NCBI GenBank assembly: GCA_947306285.1
Contig: CAMZGB010000061.1
Span: 1 to 6,350 of the forward strand
Source of the DNA: an uncultured Lachnospira sp.
GTDB taxonomy: Bacteria > Bacillota > Clostridia > Lachnospirales > Lachnospiraceae
Direction of reading: 5' to 3'
Length of the DNA stretch: 6,350 nucleotides
The notes under the pieces were generated by a model that was given only the letters and a program-made list of their open reading frames with translations, was not told where the DNA came from and did not search any database. Made by a program: the position numbers and the translations under genes. This document shows, piece by piece, positions 6,018 to 6,350 of this stretch; positions within the stretch are counted from its first letter, which is position 1; each line of letters begins with the position of its first letter.

Positions 6018-6350
6018 TTAATCTTCTTGTCTTCTCTTTGCGAATACTACGATAGCTGCTGCAGCTAAAACTGCTGTAGCTCCGCATGCGATTGGTGTGA
6101 AATCACCAGTAGAAACAGTTCCATCTGATGTAGTAACTGTGTTTACAGTACCATTACTGTTTACTGTTCCGTTGCCATTAACAGCACCATTTGTGCCATT
6201 GCTTGCTCCATTTGATCCGCTTGATCCAGCTGCTCCAAATGAATATCCTGATACAGTAATAACTGTAGGATGATCTGCAGCTGCATCTGATCCTAATCTA
6301 CCGTCAAGCTTACTATTTGGTGCATATTTATATCTTACCTTAGCATCTTC
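6018..6350 (-). CDS. C-terminal end of a cell-surface protein with a TGD-type anchor (partial)
   Basis: An open reading frame enters from the right edge and ends at TAA, giving the last 110 residues; the start is outside the window. After about 35 residues of unrecognised domain comes a low-complexity stalk rich in N, G, S and T (about fragment residues 38-80, including NGTVNSNGTVN). Then follow TVSTGD, a hydrophobic segment (FTPIACG to VVFA, about 84-104) and a basic-acidic KRRQED tail. Stalk, TG motif, hydrophobic stretch and positive tail are the layout of a sortase sorting signal. The usual Leu-Pro before X-T-G is absent, so sortase attachment is uncertain and simple membrane anchoring is possible. 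The function of the protein cannot be told from this fragment. The terminator and separate promoter downstream show that it is not cotranscribed with the transporter by design. Confidence 0.85.
   Translation of the reverse strand, partial: EDAKVRYKYAPNSKLDGRLGSDAAADHPTVITVSGYSFGAAGSSGSNGASNGTNGAVNGNGTVNSNGTVNTVTTSDGTVSTGDFTPIACGATAVLAAAAIVVFAKRRQED
6141..6180 (-). repeat. Short imperfect repeat coding the NGTVN stalk units
   Basis: Two adjacent copies of a GTTTAC...CCATTA pattern on the plus strand (6141-6156 and 6159-6180) encode NGTVN in tandem (NGTVNSNGTVN, with an extra Asn-Gly in front) within the surface-protein stalk. The copies differ in length and sequence. This looks like ordinary expansion of a low-complexity linker and may vary in length between strains. 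Confidence 0.45.

Noticed and set aside
5775..6068. Plus-strand open frame of 97 codons across the promoter region
   Set aside because: It overlaps the start of the lipoprotein gene, its promoter, the intrinsic terminator and the end of the surface-protein gene. It has no convincing ribosome binding site and no recognisable protein features.
1..6350. tRNA, rRNA, CRISPR, insertion sequence, or a hidden novel defence or mobile system
   Set aside because: The window is almost fully covered by four same-strand transporter or surface genes. The spacers are 150 and 173 bases and hold only promoter, terminator and dyad signals.

Overview
The window looks like part of a carbohydrate-uptake operon from a low-GC Gram-positive bacterium, most likely a gut or rumen Lachnospiraceae-type Clostridium relative. 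The signs are A+T-rich DNA, strong AAGGAGG-type ribosome binding sites, a Gram-positive lipoprotein signal, and a C-terminal surface-anchor tail with a TGD...PI pattern common in that group. The family assignment is inference from sequence style, not a database match. All four genes are on the minus strand, so transcription runs from high to low coordinates.

From 6350 to 6018 lies the 3' end of a surface protein: an N/G/S/T-rich stalk, a TVSTGD motif, a hydrophobic segment and a KRR tail. A strong, nearly symmetrical hairpin terminator follows (5979-5949). Directly next to it is a good sigma-A-type promoter (TTGAAT, 17 bp, TATAAT) driving the transporter genes. Its leader carries two small dyads that could be regulator sites and a consensus ribosome binding site.

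The first transporter gene (5844-4186) encodes a 552-residue secreted lipoprotein of the ABC sugar-binding protein type. A 150 bp intercistronic region follows with four dyad or hairpin elements, one resembling a leaky terminator. This suggests that the binding protein is made in excess of the downstream products. The next gene (4035-931) encodes an unusual 1034-residue membrane-tethered protein. It has an N-terminal membrane anchor, two beta-rich carbohydrate-binding-like modules, a helical linker, and a second complete family-1-like solute-binding domain. Its stop overlaps the start of a MalF/UgpA-type permease (931-11). A ribosome binding site after the permease stop shows that the operon continues off the left edge, probably into the partner (MalG-type) permease.

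Taken together, the transporter appears to have two binding proteins: a lipid-anchored one and a long, stalked, possibly glycan-gripping one that may feed the same permease pair. No ATPase, regulator or glycoside hydrolase is visible, so the substrate cannot be named from this window. No mobile element, CRISPR array, tRNA or rRNA was seen.
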